From JACRAV01 sp964571235 (GTDB lineage: Bacteria > Zixibacteria > MSB-5A5 > GN15 > FEB-12): a stretch of DNA of 64,000 nucleotides. The notes below the pieces were generated by a model. The model had not been told where the DNA came from, searched no databases, and was given only the letters and a program-made list of their open reading frames with translations. Position 1 is the stretch's first letter; every line of letters starts with the position of its first letter. Made by a program: the position numbers and the translations under genes. Shown here piece by piece: positions 51,604-59,859 of the stretch. The DNA lies in NCBI GenBank assembly GCA_964571235.1, contig CAZNAI010000006.1, positions 50,516 to 114,515 on the forward strand, written 5' to 3'.

Positions 51604-51821
51604 CCGCCCCCGCCGACAGTCCGTCCGACCGGTGTCCCTTCTTTGGAGAAATACACGTGATCGTCGATCACATACCGGTTGCCGCGCTCATCGAAACGGA
51701 CTTCCGGATTCACGAGCGGATCGCGCCGGCAGAGCTGGGCTCCAGCCGACGCACATCCTTCAATACATCCGCACACCGCCAGCGCGAGTGCGAGAGCACC
51801 AATTGTATGTCTCGTTTTCAT
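51588..51821 (-). CDS. DUF4266 lipoprotein with GGGGCGCN tail
   Basis: 77 residues. Lipoprotein-like signal (TIGALALALAVCGCIEGCAS), then RDPLVNPEVRFDE, DDHVYFSKEGTPVGRTVGG and the family's Cys-Gly C-terminus GGGGCGCN, as known for DUF4266. The role of the family is unknown; it co-occurs with DUF3570 and flavin-transfer proteins. Its last codons overlap the DUF3570 start in another frame, so the two are coupled. The beta-barrel gene downstream in coordinates (51843-52577) lies 21 nt upstream in transcription and probably leads the operon. Confidence 0.88.
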   Translation of the reverse strand: MKTRHTIGALALALAVCGCIEGCASAGAQLCRRDPLVNPEVRFDERGNRYVIDDHVYFSKEGTPVGRTVGGGGCGCN

Positions 51822-51842
51822 ACGAATCTCTCTGTTCTCAAA

Positions 51843-52577
51843 TTAGAAGCGGTACGCCCACCCCAGCATCAGGCGCGTCATCACATCGGGCTGATTGATC
51901 GCCTTGTCGGCATCCGCGTAGGTATAGGCGGCTATCGGATTGGTATTGTCGTTATCGGGACGATAGTAGGTATCGTGACCGTCAAGCGTGCCCTTGAAAT
52001 AGTAGTCGGCGCCTACCGAGAAGATCAGATCAAGTCGAGGGTTGATGGCAAACGCCGTTTCGATGCCACCGCCCAGGCCCCATTGATGTGACCTCACACT
52101 GAAAGTCTCGGCGCCGCCGATATATTCAAAGAAGGCCTCAAAATCGGTCCGACGTATTCCGCCATAGACATTTGTCCGTCGCAGTTCCATAACTTTGACC
52201 GGATAGAGGACATCCAAACGCAGATCCCAAACGCGGGCATCGGAGCGCGCATCTCCATTTTGGTTGTTGTCGATGAATATCCGTCGCGCGGCCCACTCAT
52301 CGCCTGAATTCACCTTGGAGTATCCGAGCCCGAGTCGAGCCGAAAACGGAAATCCTTCGGCGAAGTTCTGAGCAGTGAGACTACCGTGGAATCCCACGCC
52401 GCCATAATATCCCAATTGTGCCTGACCGACCAGCCACCGTTTGGTGTCGCCGCCGCCTGATACGGTCCGCGGTGAGTTGGCAGTAGAGGTCGGTTTGGAG
52501 GTCGGTCGCGGTGATCCGAGAACTGATCCCGCAACCAAGGTAAGGGCGGTTACGGTGGTGAGAATGTCGCGACGCAT
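51843..52577 (-). CDS. Outer-membrane beta-barrel protein
   Basis: 244 residues. Signal peptide (ILTTVTALTLVAGSVLGS), a Thr/Ser linker, then alternating strands (WLVGQAQLGYYGGVGFHGSL, ARLGLGYSKVNSGDEW, HQWGLGGGIETAFAINPRLD, LIFSVGADYYFKG) and a terminal aromatic strand TRLMLGWAYRF, the outer-membrane assembly signal. It has the size of OmpA/OmpX-type barrels with eight or ten strands. Strong ribosome site AAAGGAGA. First gene of the operon with DUF4266 and DUF3570. Function unknown. Confidence 0.85.
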   Translation of the reverse strand: MRRDILTTVTALTLVAGSVLGSPRPTSKPTSTANSPRTVSGGGDTKRWLVGQAQLGYYGGVGFHGSLTAQNFAEGFPFSARLGLGYSKVNSGDEWAARRIFIDNNQNGDARSDARVWDLRLDVLYPVKVMELRRTNVYGGIRRTDFEAFFEYIGGAETFSVRSHQWGLGGGIETAFAINPRLDLIFSVGADYYFKGTLDGHDTYYRPDNDNTNPIAAYTYADADKAINQPDVMTRLMLGWAYRF

Positions 52578-52836
52578 ATACGTCTCCTTTCCAAAAGAGC
52601 ATTGCGATTACCCATGACCAAGCACCGAAGCGCCCGCCACGGATTTCGTGTACTGTTATGCTCTATGTTTCGGAGGCGAAACAGCGAATCTTTAGAAGTT
52701 TCTGCGTCGGCTATAACGATGTGGGCAAGAACGACTTCCGATGTTGAGCCGGATGGGTGGCAGCTATGCTACCAGCGTCCACGCTTCTATTTTCTGCTTC
52801 ACCCTACTGATATGATGTGTAACGCCATTTCAATTA

Positions 52837-53781
52837 TCACTTAAACCACTCCGGATCGCGGGCCACGACATTGTCCGGCACTGCCCATGATTCATAGAAT
52901 CGGCTATGATTATATCGCCAGGCGCCGCACCCCACGAACTGGTTTCCTTTCAACTCAAAGCAACCGGTGAAGCAGTTTTCCGGCCCCCCCAACATTGCGA
53001 CAAGAAAATCTCTCTTCATCAGTTCATAGTTCATCATCATACCGTGACCATCGTAGTCGTCTCCTTGAAACCCGCCTTTAGTAATCTTGAACTGCAGGTT
53101 CTCTCCCGTTTGTTGAGCGGTCAGCTTGCCGGCATCAAACCACTGCTTGAGGTGGTTTTTCTCAAACTTGCCGTCCTTCTTCATTTCGTACTGACTGAAG
53201 AAAAAGGCGCTGTCGGGAAGCATCGGCCATTCACAATCGATCACCGAAAACGAGCCCCAGGTCCCGTCGGAAAAGAAGTAGAGGCCATAGGCGTCATCGT
53301 TGTAATGAAGGTGCCCGAACCAGGGGATGTCCCCTTTCCATTCGTATTGTTTCCCTTCCTTTCGTTTCGCGCCGAAGGTGACGTCGTGAAGTTCTTTTAC
53401 TGCATTGTAGTTTTCTTCGCTCAGTTCCAGGCCGCCCATCAGGAGCAGAAAGTAATTCGCCTTATCCCCCTCCCGGCAGGCCGTGAACAGGCGCAAGCCG
53501 TCGAAAGCCGCCACGCCGGTGTATTTGTAGTCACCGTAAGAGACATTCATCTTGAGCATTTGGTAGGTCTTGCCACGCTGGGTTGTGACGGTCTGCCATT
53601 TCGATATTTTGGCCTCGCCGGACCAGGTAGTGGTATCGTCGTTTTTGCCTGAGATCACATAGGTGCCCGATAAGTCAAGGCCCTCGGCTCCGATGGCGAT
53701 ATCTTCAATATCCTTGCCGGCGTGTGACGACGCCACCCCTATCGCCACGATGGCCGAACAAACGATGGCTGCAATTCTCAT
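52837..53781 (-). CDS. Secreted protein of unknown function
   Basis: 314 residues. Signal peptide MRIAAIVCSAIVAIGVASSH ending AG. The N-terminal half reads as a beta-sheet domain (LDLSGTYVISGKNDDTTTWS, AKISKWQTVTTQRGKTYQML, GVAAFDGLRLFTACREGDKA), while the C-terminal half has tryptophans and cysteines (SVIDCEWPMLPDS, NCFTGCFELKGNQFVGCGAW). No family recognised. The ribosome site GAGAGAG precedes the ATG. It stands alone, divergent from the PerR-like gene. Confidence 0.8.
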   Translation of the reverse strand: MRIAAIVCSAIVAIGVASSHAGKDIEDIAIGAEGLDLSGTYVISGKNDDTTTWSGEAKISKWQTVTTQRGKTYQMLKMNVSYGDYKYTGVAAFDGLRLFTACREGDKANYFLLLMGGLELSEENYNAVKELHDVTFGAKRKEGKQYEWKGDIPWFGHLHYNDDAYGLYFFSDGTWGSFSVIDCEWPMLPDSAFFFSQYEMKKDGKFEKNHLKQWFDAGKLTAQQTGENLQFKITKGGFQGDDYDGHGMMMNYELMKRDFLVAMLGGPENCFTGCFELKGNQFVGCGAWRYNHSRFYESWAVPDNVVARDPEWFK

Positions 53782-54035
53782 CTCTCTCTCCGGATTAAGC
53801 AGTTCATGCTTACTGGTTCAAGTTTTGCCCGTTATCAATCTGACCGACCCCGAGCATCACCTAAAATATATTTCCTCGCTCCATGAAATCAATTTTTGAA
53901 ATTGTGAGGGGTCGCCACACAATCGTCCCACGTTCGAATAAATAGGAGTAAGTTAGTCCGGTAACTAGCACAGAGCACACAATACTCTGGGCTCTACACT
54001 CCTAGCGGAAATCGCCGGGAATTGTCGAGTTGGTC

Positions 54036-54064
54036 TTGACAATGTCTAATCCGCGAACTAATCT
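54036..54064 (+). promoter_or_regulatory. Sigma-70-type promoter of the PerR-like gene
   Basis: -35 TTGACA (54036-54041), 17-nt spacer, -10 TAATCT (54059-54064). The ATG at 54071 falls at the expected transcription start, so the mRNA should be leaderless. Geometry matches that of the ArsR gene at 3465. Confidence 0.7.
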
Positions 54065-54070
54065 AACTCC

Positions 54071-54469
54071 ATGCAGGACGCCATCTCCATTTTGCGGCAG
54101 TGCGATATTCAGCCGACCCCCCAGCGAATCGCCGTTGTTGAATGTGTTTTAAACAGCAAGTCGCATCCCACGGCCGATGATATCCTGATTGTCGCCCGCA
54201 AGAAATGCCCAACTGTCTCCCGTGCCACCGTGTACAATACCCTCAATTTGCTGGTGGCAAAACGGCTGATCAGCATGCAGACGATCAAAGAGGGCGCGGT
54301 GGTGTTTGATCCCAATACTCACAAGCACCATCACTTCATCGACGACGATACCGGCGACATCTACGACATTCCGTGGGATCAACTGGAAGTGAAAGGCAAA
54401 AAGAGCTTCAAGGGATTCGAGATTCACGGATTTCAAGTCATCATGCGGGGCAAACGGAAACGGACATGA
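54071..54469 (+). CDS. Fur-family regulator, PerR-like
   Basis: 132 residues. Winged helix at about 10-80 (IQPTPQRIAVVECVLNSKSH, PTADDILIVARKKCPTVSRA, TVYNTLNLLVAKRLISM) and a metal-binding dimer domain with HKHHHFIDDDTGDIYDIP. Gene order with katG suggests a peroxide-sensing PerR. The two CxxC zinc motifs of typical PerR/Fur are missing; the only cysteines are in the DNA-binding half. A strong promoter ends 6 nt before the ATG and there is no ribosome site, implying a leaderless mRNA. It would repress katG and possibly itself. Confidence 0.88.
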   Translation: MQDAISILRQCDIQPTPQRIAVVECVLNSKSHPTADDILIVARKKCPTVSRATVYNTLNLLVAKRLISMQTIKEGAVVFDPNTHKHHHFIDDDTGDIYDIPWDQLEVKGKKSFKGFEIHGFQVIMRGKRKRT

Positions 54470-54497
54470 CTCTTTTTTTGCCGGACATTAATACACT

Positions 54498-54511
54498 GTC
54501 TAAACATAGAC
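54498..54511. promoter_or_regulatory. Candidate operator upstream of katG
   Basis: GTCTA-AACA-TAGAC is a perfect 14-bp inverted repeat, 96 bp before the katG ATG. A related half-site GTCTAA also occurs at 54045 in the regulator's own promoter spacer. It differs from the classical PerR box (TTATAATnATTATAA). Confidence 0.5.
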
Positions 54512-54607
54512 TAATTCTGTCCTTCTCATGGGCCGGAATCAACCGGCCGTCGTTTGCTGATACACACAGACTCGTCATTGACCAATTATGCATACTAAGG
54601 AGTAGTT

Positions 54608-56809
54608 ATGAGTGACCACAAAAGTGACAGCGCGGGCAAGTGCCCGGTGACTGGCGGACGATCCGCTAAAGCGATGACCAACCAGGACTGGTGGCCTAAT
54701 CAGTTGAATCTGAAAATCCTCCACCAGCACTCTCCTCTATCCGATCCGATGGGCGAGGAGTTTGATTATGCTAAAGAGTTTAGGACTCTCGACCTCGCGG
54801 CACTAAAGAAAGACCTCTATGCCTTGATGACCACCTCACAGGAGTGGTGGCCCGCCGACTACGGGCACTACGGTCCGCTCTTTATCCGTATGGCCTGGCA
54901 CAGCGCCGGCACGTATCGGATCAGCGATGGTCGAGGTGGTGCCGGATCAGGTTCACAGCGGTTTGCTCCGCTTAATAGTTGGCCGGACAATGCGAATCTG
55001 GATAAAGCGCGACGCTTACTCTGGCCGATCAAACAGAAATACGGCCGCAAAATTTCGTGGGCCGATTTGATGATCCTCGCCGGTAATTGCGCTCTTGAAT
55101 CAATGGGCTTCAAGACTTTCGGATTCGCCGGCGGACGCCCCGACATCTGGGAGCCGGAAGAAGATATCAACTGGGGAACCGAGGCCGTGTGGCTCGGCGA
55201 CGAGCGATATAAGGGCGACCGGGAATTGACCGGACCGTTCGGCGCGGTGCAGATGGGACTCATCTATGTAAACCCGCAAGGCCCGAACGGCCAACCGAGT
55301 GTGCTGGCCTCGGGGCGCGATATCAGAGAGACATTCGCTCGCATGGCGATGAACGACGAAGAAACAGTCGCGCTGGTCGCCGGTGGACACACTTTTGGCA
55401 AATGCCACGGCGCCGCGCCGGATAGCGAGTTTGTCGGCCGCGAACCTGAAGGGGCGAGCATCGAAGAACAAGGGCTGGGCTGGAAAAATTCCTTCGGCAG
55501 TGGCAAAGGAAACGACACAATCACCAGCGGCCTTGAAGGTTCCTGGACACCGACTCCCACAAAATGGGACAACAGCTATTTCGACGTCCTCTTTGGTTAC
55601 GACTGGGATTTGGTGAAAAGCCCCGCCGGCGCCTGGCAGTGGGTTCCGGTCAATCCGGCTGGAAAAGACCTCGCGCCGACCGCCCACGATGCCTCAAGAA
55701 AAGTCACTACTATCATGACTACAGCCGACATGGCAATGCGGATGGATCCGATTTACGGACCGATCTCGCGTCGCTTCCACGAAAATCCAAAGGAGTTTGC
55801 CGACGCCTTTGCGCGTGCCTGGTTTAAGCTGACCCACCGCGATATGGGGCCGCGTCCGCGCTATCTGGGTCCGGAAGTTCCGGCCGAAGTGCTCATCTGG
55901 CAGGATCCTATTCCCGCGGTCAACCATGAATTGATCGGCGAACAGGAGATTGCATCTCTCAAATCTAAGATGCTCTCTTCCGGATGCACTGTGCCGGAGT
56001 TGGTTTCGACCGCTTGGGCGTCGGCTTCGACTTATCGTGGTTCAGACAAACGTGGCGGCGCCAACGGTGCCCGCATTGCGCTGGCTCCTCAGAAGAACTG
56101 GGAAGTGAACCAGCCGGAGCAACTTGCAAAGGTCTTGCAGGCGCTCGCGAGTATCCAAAAAGAATTCAACAGCGGCAAATCGGGTGCAAAGAAAGTGTCG
56201 CTCGCAGATTTGATCGTACTTGGCGGATGCGCCGCGGTCGAAAAAGCGGCCAAGGACGCGGGACAAAGCATCACTGTGCCGTTTACGCCCGGACGAATGG
56301 ACGCGACACAAGAGATGACCGACGCCGAATCGTTTGGCGTACTCCAACCGAAGGCCGACGGTTTCCGTAACTATCTGCGCCACGAGTCGGGCATACCGGC
56401 CGAGGAGATGCTCTTGGATCGCGCGAATCTGTTGACTCTCACCGCTCCGGAAATGACGGTACTGGTTGGCGGCTTACGAGTGCTCGGCGCCAACACTGGA
56501 AAGTCAGCCCACGGCGTCTTCACCGACAAGCCGGGAACACTGTCCAACGACTTCTTTGTGAATCTTCTGGATATGCAAACGAAGTGGCAGAAATCCGCTA
56601 CTTCTGAAAACATGTTTGAGGGGAAAGATCAAAAGAGCGGTAAGACTCGCTGGACCGCGACGCGCGTTGATCTGATTTTTGGATCGCACTCACAACTGAG
56701 AGCGATAGCCGAAGTGTACGCATGCAAAGATGCGAAGGAGAAGTTTGTCGCCGACTTTGTAGCGGCATGGCACAAAGTCATGAACCTCGATCGCTTTGAC
56801 GTGAAGTGA
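54608..56809 (+). CDS. katG: Catalase-peroxidase KatG
   Basis: 733-residue bifunctional heme catalase-peroxidase. The distal site R94, W97, H98 (FIRMAWHSAGTYR), the proximal His261 (GGHTFGKCHG), and the Trp97-Tyr220-Met246 adduct positions (LIYVNPQGP, RMAMND) are all present. The C-terminal half is the degenerate duplicated peroxidase domain, so it is full length. It breaks down hydrogen peroxide in the cytoplasm and can oxidise small substrates. AAGGAG precedes the ATG. The Fur/PerR-like gene lies 138 nt upstream, and the palindrome between them is the likely control site. A strong terminator follows. Confidence 0.97.
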   Translation: MSDHKSDSAGKCPVTGGRSAKAMTNQDWWPNQLNLKILHQHSPLSDPMGEEFDYAKEFRTLDLAALKKDLYALMTTSQEWWPADYGHYGPLFIRMAWHSAGTYRISDGRGGAGSGSQRFAPLNSWPDNANLDKARRLLWPIKQKYGRKISWADLMILAGNCALESMGFKTFGFAGGRPDIWEPEEDINWGTEAVWLGDERYKGDRELTGPFGAVQMGLIYVNPQGPNGQPSVLASGRDIRETFARMAMNDEETVALVAGGHTFGKCHGAAPDSEFVGREPEGASIEEQGLGWKNSFGSGKGNDTITSGLEGSWTPTPTKWDNSYFDVLFGYDWDLVKSPAGAWQWVPVNPAGKDLAPTAHDASRKVTTIMTTADMAMRMDPIYGPISRRFHENPKEFADAFARAWFKLTHRDMGPRPRYLGPEVPAEVLIWQDPIPAVNHELIGEQEIASLKSKMLSSGCTVPELVSTAWASASTYRGSDKRGGANGARIALAPQKNWEVNQPEQLAKVLQALASIQKEFNSGKSGAKKVSLADLIVLGGCAAVEKAAKDAGQSITVPFTPGRMDATQEMTDAESFGVLQPKADGFRNYLRHESGIPAEEMLLDRANLLTLTAPEMTVLVGGLRVLGANTGKSAHGVFTDKPGTLSNDFFVNLLDMQTKWQKSATSENMFEGKDQKSGKTRWTATRVDLIFGSHSQLRAIAEVYACKDAKEKFVADFVAAWHKVMNLDRFDVK

Positions 56810-56830
56810 ACTAGCCTTGCACTGACAAAA

Positions 56831-56866
56831 AAACCGGGAGGTCGCTCAATTGCGTCCTCCCGGTTT
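56831..56866 (+). terminator. Terminator of katG
   Basis: AAACCGGGAGG, a 14-nt loop, CCTCCCGGTTT, then GTGTTTT: perfect 11-bp stem, 21 nt past the stop. Confidence 0.85.
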
Positions 56867-56907
56867 GTGTTTTGGGGATTTTACCAAACTGAAAAGGAAA
56901 ACAAATT

Positions 56908-56930
56908 TGGTGGAGGTGGGGGGAATCGAA
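56908..56930 (-). other. ssrA: 3' end of a tmRNA (or tRNA): attachment-site remnant
   Basis: On the minus strand this reads TTCGATT, CCCCCCACC, TCCACCA: a T-loop, the 3' side of T-stem and acceptor stem, and CCA. The acceptor end CACCTCC would pair with GGGGGTG with a third-pair G-U, as in tmRNA. The 5' side is missing: the bases before TTCGATT (GGCCTCT) cannot pair with CCCCC. So this is not a gene but a 23-nt copy of its end, as left by an integrase. The katG side is host DNA, and the element extends toward higher coordinates. Confidence 0.72.
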
Positions 56931-57337
56931 AGAGGCCATTTTGGCAACTTTCTCACACTCACTGAGTTGCGCGATAAGCCTCTGAATCACAGCAAATTCC
57001 AGCTTTTATTTGGTTTTATTTGATTCTGGAAAAACAGCGTGTTTTTCACGTGAGTTGGCACAAATCTGGCACAAATGATTATATCGGAAATCGGCGTTTC
57101 TCTGCCGCCACGGCTGAGGATTCACGTGCAAAAATGATCATCGCTCTTATTCAAAATAGGGAACTCTTTGCGGAAGCGCAACAACTCCTTCGCCGACTCC
57201 TTGTCGTTTCGAACCACATAAAGAATCGCCTTTGCCGAAGGACGTCCGCAATATAGATTAGTGAATAACTTGAGAAAATTTCCGACAGCGCAACAAAGTT
57301 CTTTGCGAACACACACAAACATTTCAAAGGAAGAATC
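56931..57337. other. Element end region next to the attachment site
   Basis: 407 bp without a convincing gene. Short open frames on both strands (57020-57256 plus, 57122-57322 minus) lack good starts and recognisable products. The tandem repeat at 57056-57077 is the only clear structure. No integrase gene is present at this end. Confidence 0.5.
57056..57077. repeat. Tandem 11-bp direct repeat near the attachment site
   Basis: TGGCACAAATC and TGGCACAAATG are adjacent (10 of 11 identical), 126 bp from the end of the att remnant. Direct repeats in this place can be integrase arm sites or excisionase sites. Confidence 0.4.
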
Positions 57338-57835
57338 ATGACATCTTCTGATTATCCAAACGACTCAGACGAAGAGAAGAGTACCAAATTCCCGTCGGCA
57401 ATCCTCAATGGACTTCTTCGTGGCCTCGACAACCTATTTGGCGACCGTGAGACTCGGCGCTCGCTTGTAAATCTTCCGGCTTCAGAAGTGATTCAACAAG
57501 CGGTTACAATGTTGGATAATCGTGGCAATCACGAATCGGCCAATTACCTACAGGCATTTGTAACCGTTATGCGGCAAGCGACAATTGTGGAGGCGGAGGC
57601 TGAAGACACTCCACCGGAAAACGAACATCTACTTGATGATTGGTCATCTGTCAGAAACAATACAAAGCCTGAGGACATAAATGTTGCTGTGAAGGTGATG
57701 GTGAATTACACACACCGACTTGAAGACGGTAAGGTGAAACAAATGCTGGAAATGCTTGTTTGGCTTATGTCGCTTGATGCCAAGGAGGCAGCCGCGAGAT
57801 TGCAGAAAGACTCATCGGGATCTCCAAAACCATAA
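57338..57835 (+). CDS. Hypothetical acidic helical protein of the element
   Basis: 165 residues, no signal or membrane segment, mostly helix, acidic in the centre (VEAEAEDTPPENEHLLDD). Parts include GLLRGLDNLFGDRETRRSLV and KVMVNYTHRLEDGKVKQMLE. No family recognised. AAAGGAA precedes the ATG at good distance. It is the only plus-strand gene of the element seen here, and it converges with the excisionase-like gene. Accessory cargo or a regulator; uncertain. Confidence 0.7.
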   Translation: MTSSDYPNDSDEEKSTKFPSAILNGLLRGLDNLFGDRETRRSLVNLPASEVIQQAVTMLDNRGNHESANYLQAFVTVMRQATIVEAEAEDTPPENEHLLDDWSSVRNNTKPEDINVAVKVMVNYTHRLEDGKVKQMLEMLVWLMSLDAKEAAARLQKDSSGSPKP

Positions 57836-57855
57836 GTTCTTGCTTTTTTTGTTAC

Positions 57856-58062
57856 TCAGGTTAGGCTAATACTCACGGCGCGTGAATCCCGTCCGTTGAC
57901 CTTCTTCGATTCCATCCAATGTATAACATCCTTCTCTCGAAACCGGACAAACCGCCCCAGTTTGAAATGCGGAATATACCCGATGTGCGTCCACTGGTAA
58001 ATAGTGGAAAGCTTCACACCGAGTAAGTCCGAAATCTGTTCTGGTGTTAACAGTCTGTCCAT
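57856..58062 (-). CDS. AlpA/excisionase-like helix-turn-helix protein
   Basis: 68 residues, a single MerR-like/excisionase winged helix: LLTPEQISDLLGVKLSTIYQ, then WTHIGYIPHFKLGRFVRFRE and KDVIHWMESKK. This is the form of AlpA regulators and Xis proteins that direct excision of integrated elements. It lies about 0.9 kb from the proposed attachment site, as expected for such a gene, and just downstream of the TraG-like ATPase. It could act as recombination directionality factor or as transcription regulator. Confidence 0.88.
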   Translation of the reverse strand: MDRLLTPEQISDLLGVKLSTIYQWTHIGYIPHFKLGRFVRFREKDVIHWMESKKVNGRDSRAVSISLT

Positions 58063-58078
58063 ACGTTTTCAGTCGCTT

Positions 58079-59857
58079 CTACTGCCAGCGTTGCTTCGCT
58101 ATCGCCTCTTCCTCATGTTCGATATCAATGACAACCGAGTCGCTTTGAACTATCCGCAGTCTTCGCTCCGCCAGAAGTGCGTCAACGGACTTGACCGGCA
58201 GCGCGTATTTCTCATTCGACCGGCGGATTACTTTGTCTATTTCTTTCTCCAGTGCCCGCACTTCCTCAACAAAGGAAATGAACACCGGCATAACTCGGTC
58301 ATCTTTCAGTTTGATATGCGCGTGCCGTTGTGGCTGGCACATGATCCAAGCGATATACTTCTCTTTCATTTCTTCAATGGTGTAATAGGTCCGACTCGAC
58401 AGTTCCTGTTCACGAAGGTACTCGTAGAACGGAACCAGTGACGTGCCGCGCGCCTCTGAGTCGGTATCGCTCAAGATGTCGCTTCGGCTCGACGAATAGC
58501 CTGACGACGACCCGGAAAACTCATTGGATCCATAACCCGACGACTGCGATTCAGAAATTGAATGATTATCGTACGGGTGCATGAGACCGTCTCCCTGCAT
58601 GATGTGATTTGAGAACCCATACCCATGTGAATGCGATGAGCCAGTTCCACTACTCGAACCCTCTGACGATCCTTCCGAAAGCACCTCACCGCGAGTTTTT
58701 GACCGACCAAACGTATTTGACCTCACTTCGCGCACTGACTCCTGCGGTATCAGCATCGTTCGGTAGAGCTCTTCCTTGACCACGTTTCCGTGGATTTCAC
58801 CGGCAAACAATTCTCCAACCAGTTCCTCGCTGTCCTGTCTGCTCGACTTGAAAGCTATTTTCACATCGCAGTTGGTCATGACGTTCTCGTAGTATCCCGG
58901 CACTCTTCGAATCTGAGTCAGGGTTTGGTAGCACAGCGTGAAGTAGATGCCAAATTTCCTTAACGCCTGCAGCGAGTACGGTAAATCATTTGAAGTAAGT
59001 TCAGCCGCTTCGTCCGTAATCACAAAGAACGGGCGCTTGGATTGCTTCTTGGTGCGCTGAAATGCGTAGTTGATTATCTGGTCAACCAGCAAAATGCCCA
59101 ATATCTGCTGGCACTCGCGTGACACTCGCAAAGGTGCCAGGTTCACCAGAATGACTTTCCCGCTTTCAACTGCCTCGCCGATATCGACGGTCGAGTGCTC
59201 TTGCCCGATGATCCGTCGGATGGGTTCAGATAAAATCATCTTCGCGGCTCTGTTTAAGGGCGCTTCGATTAGGTTTTCCTTTTCAGCGCGCTTGCTGATG
59301 GCATCGAACCCCTGCCATTCGCGCCTGACATAGTCGTTCGATACGTTTTCGATGACTGACTGACGGTACAATGAGTTCGGTACTGACAAGAAGTCGAGCA
59401 TATCCGCCAGCGTCAGATTCGCTTCGATCAATGACATGATGACATTGCGCTGCCAGCGTTCCAGTCGCGGTTTGGTTTCTCCTTCTGATTCACCGAACAC
59501 CTTTGCAATCGCTTTCATTACTTGTGATGCTTGCGCCGAAACATCCATCTGGTTTCTCGAAAGAAAATTCAATCCGACCGCATGTTCACCGTCATTTGGA
59601 TTCACCACGATTACGCGGTTGCGATATCCTGCTGCGGTCACGTAACCGAGTACGTCTTCAAATAGTGTTCCGTGCGGGTCCAACAAAATGAACCCGTCTC
59701 CGCTGTCCAAGTGGTGTCGCATGCGCAGTTCCAGCAACTTACTCTTGCCTCTCCCAGTCCCGCCGACGATCAAGAAGTGATTAAGCATATCGTCGGGGCT
59801 CAGTGTCATTAGATTGCCGTCTCGCAAATTCTGTCCGATGGTAAAATCATCACTCAT
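58079..59857 (-). CDS. VirD4/TraG-type DNA-translocating ATPase
   Basis: 592 residues. Walker A LIVGGTGRGKSKLLELRMRH at about residue 30, Walker B RPFFVITDEAAELTSND near 270, then YSLQALRKFGIYFTLCYQTL, as in VirD4/TraG/TraD coupling proteins and related conjugative ATPases. No N-terminal membrane helices are present, unlike most VirD4, so a partner may anchor it. Residues about 395-470 form a Ser/Gly/Tyr-rich low-complexity insert (GSSEGSSSGTGSSHSHGYGF). Its role should be moving or pumping the element's DNA. AAGGAG precedes the ATG, and the upstream gene ends 2 nt before it, so it is co-translated with two small proteins. Confidence 0.88.
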   Translation of the reverse strand: MSDDFTIGQNLRDGNLMTLSPDDMLNHFLIVGGTGRGKSKLLELRMRHHLDSGDGFILLDPHGTLFEDVLGYVTAAGYRNRVIVVNPNDGEHAVGLNFLSRNQMDVSAQASQVMKAIAKVFGESEGETKPRLERWQRNVIMSLIEANLTLADMLDFLSVPNSLYRQSVIENVSNDYVRREWQGFDAISKRAEKENLIEAPLNRAAKMILSEPIRRIIGQEHSTVDIGEAVESGKVILVNLAPLRVSRECQQILGILLVDQIINYAFQRTKKQSKRPFFVITDEAAELTSNDLPYSLQALRKFGIYFTLCYQTLTQIRRVPGYYENVMTNCDVKIAFKSSRQDSEELVGELFAGEIHGNVVKEELYRTMLIPQESVREVRSNTFGRSKTRGEVLSEGSSEGSSSGTGSSHSHGYGFSNHIMQGDGLMHPYDNHSISESQSSGYGSNEFSGSSSGYSSSRSDILSDTDSEARGTSLVPFYEYLREQELSSRTYYTIEEMKEKYIAWIMCQPQRHAHIKLKDDRVMPVFISFVEEVRALEKEIDKVIRRSNEKYALPVKSVDALLAERRLRIVQSDSVVIDIEHEEEAIAKQRWQ

Positions 59858-59859
59858 AC

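Noticed and set aside
52906..53652. 248-codon plus-strand open frame
   Set aside because: Antisense to a secreted protein with signal peptide and ribosome site; no start signal of its own.
56908..56930. A complete tRNA or tmRNA gene
   Set aside because: Only the 3' 23 nt are present; the adjacent bases cannot form the T-stem and no matching 5' acceptor strand was found in the window.
57020..57256. 78-codon plus-strand frame beside the att remnant, and a 66-codon minus-strand frame at 57122-57322
   Set aside because: TTG start or no ribosome site, no recognised family; too weak to call as genes or integrase remnants.
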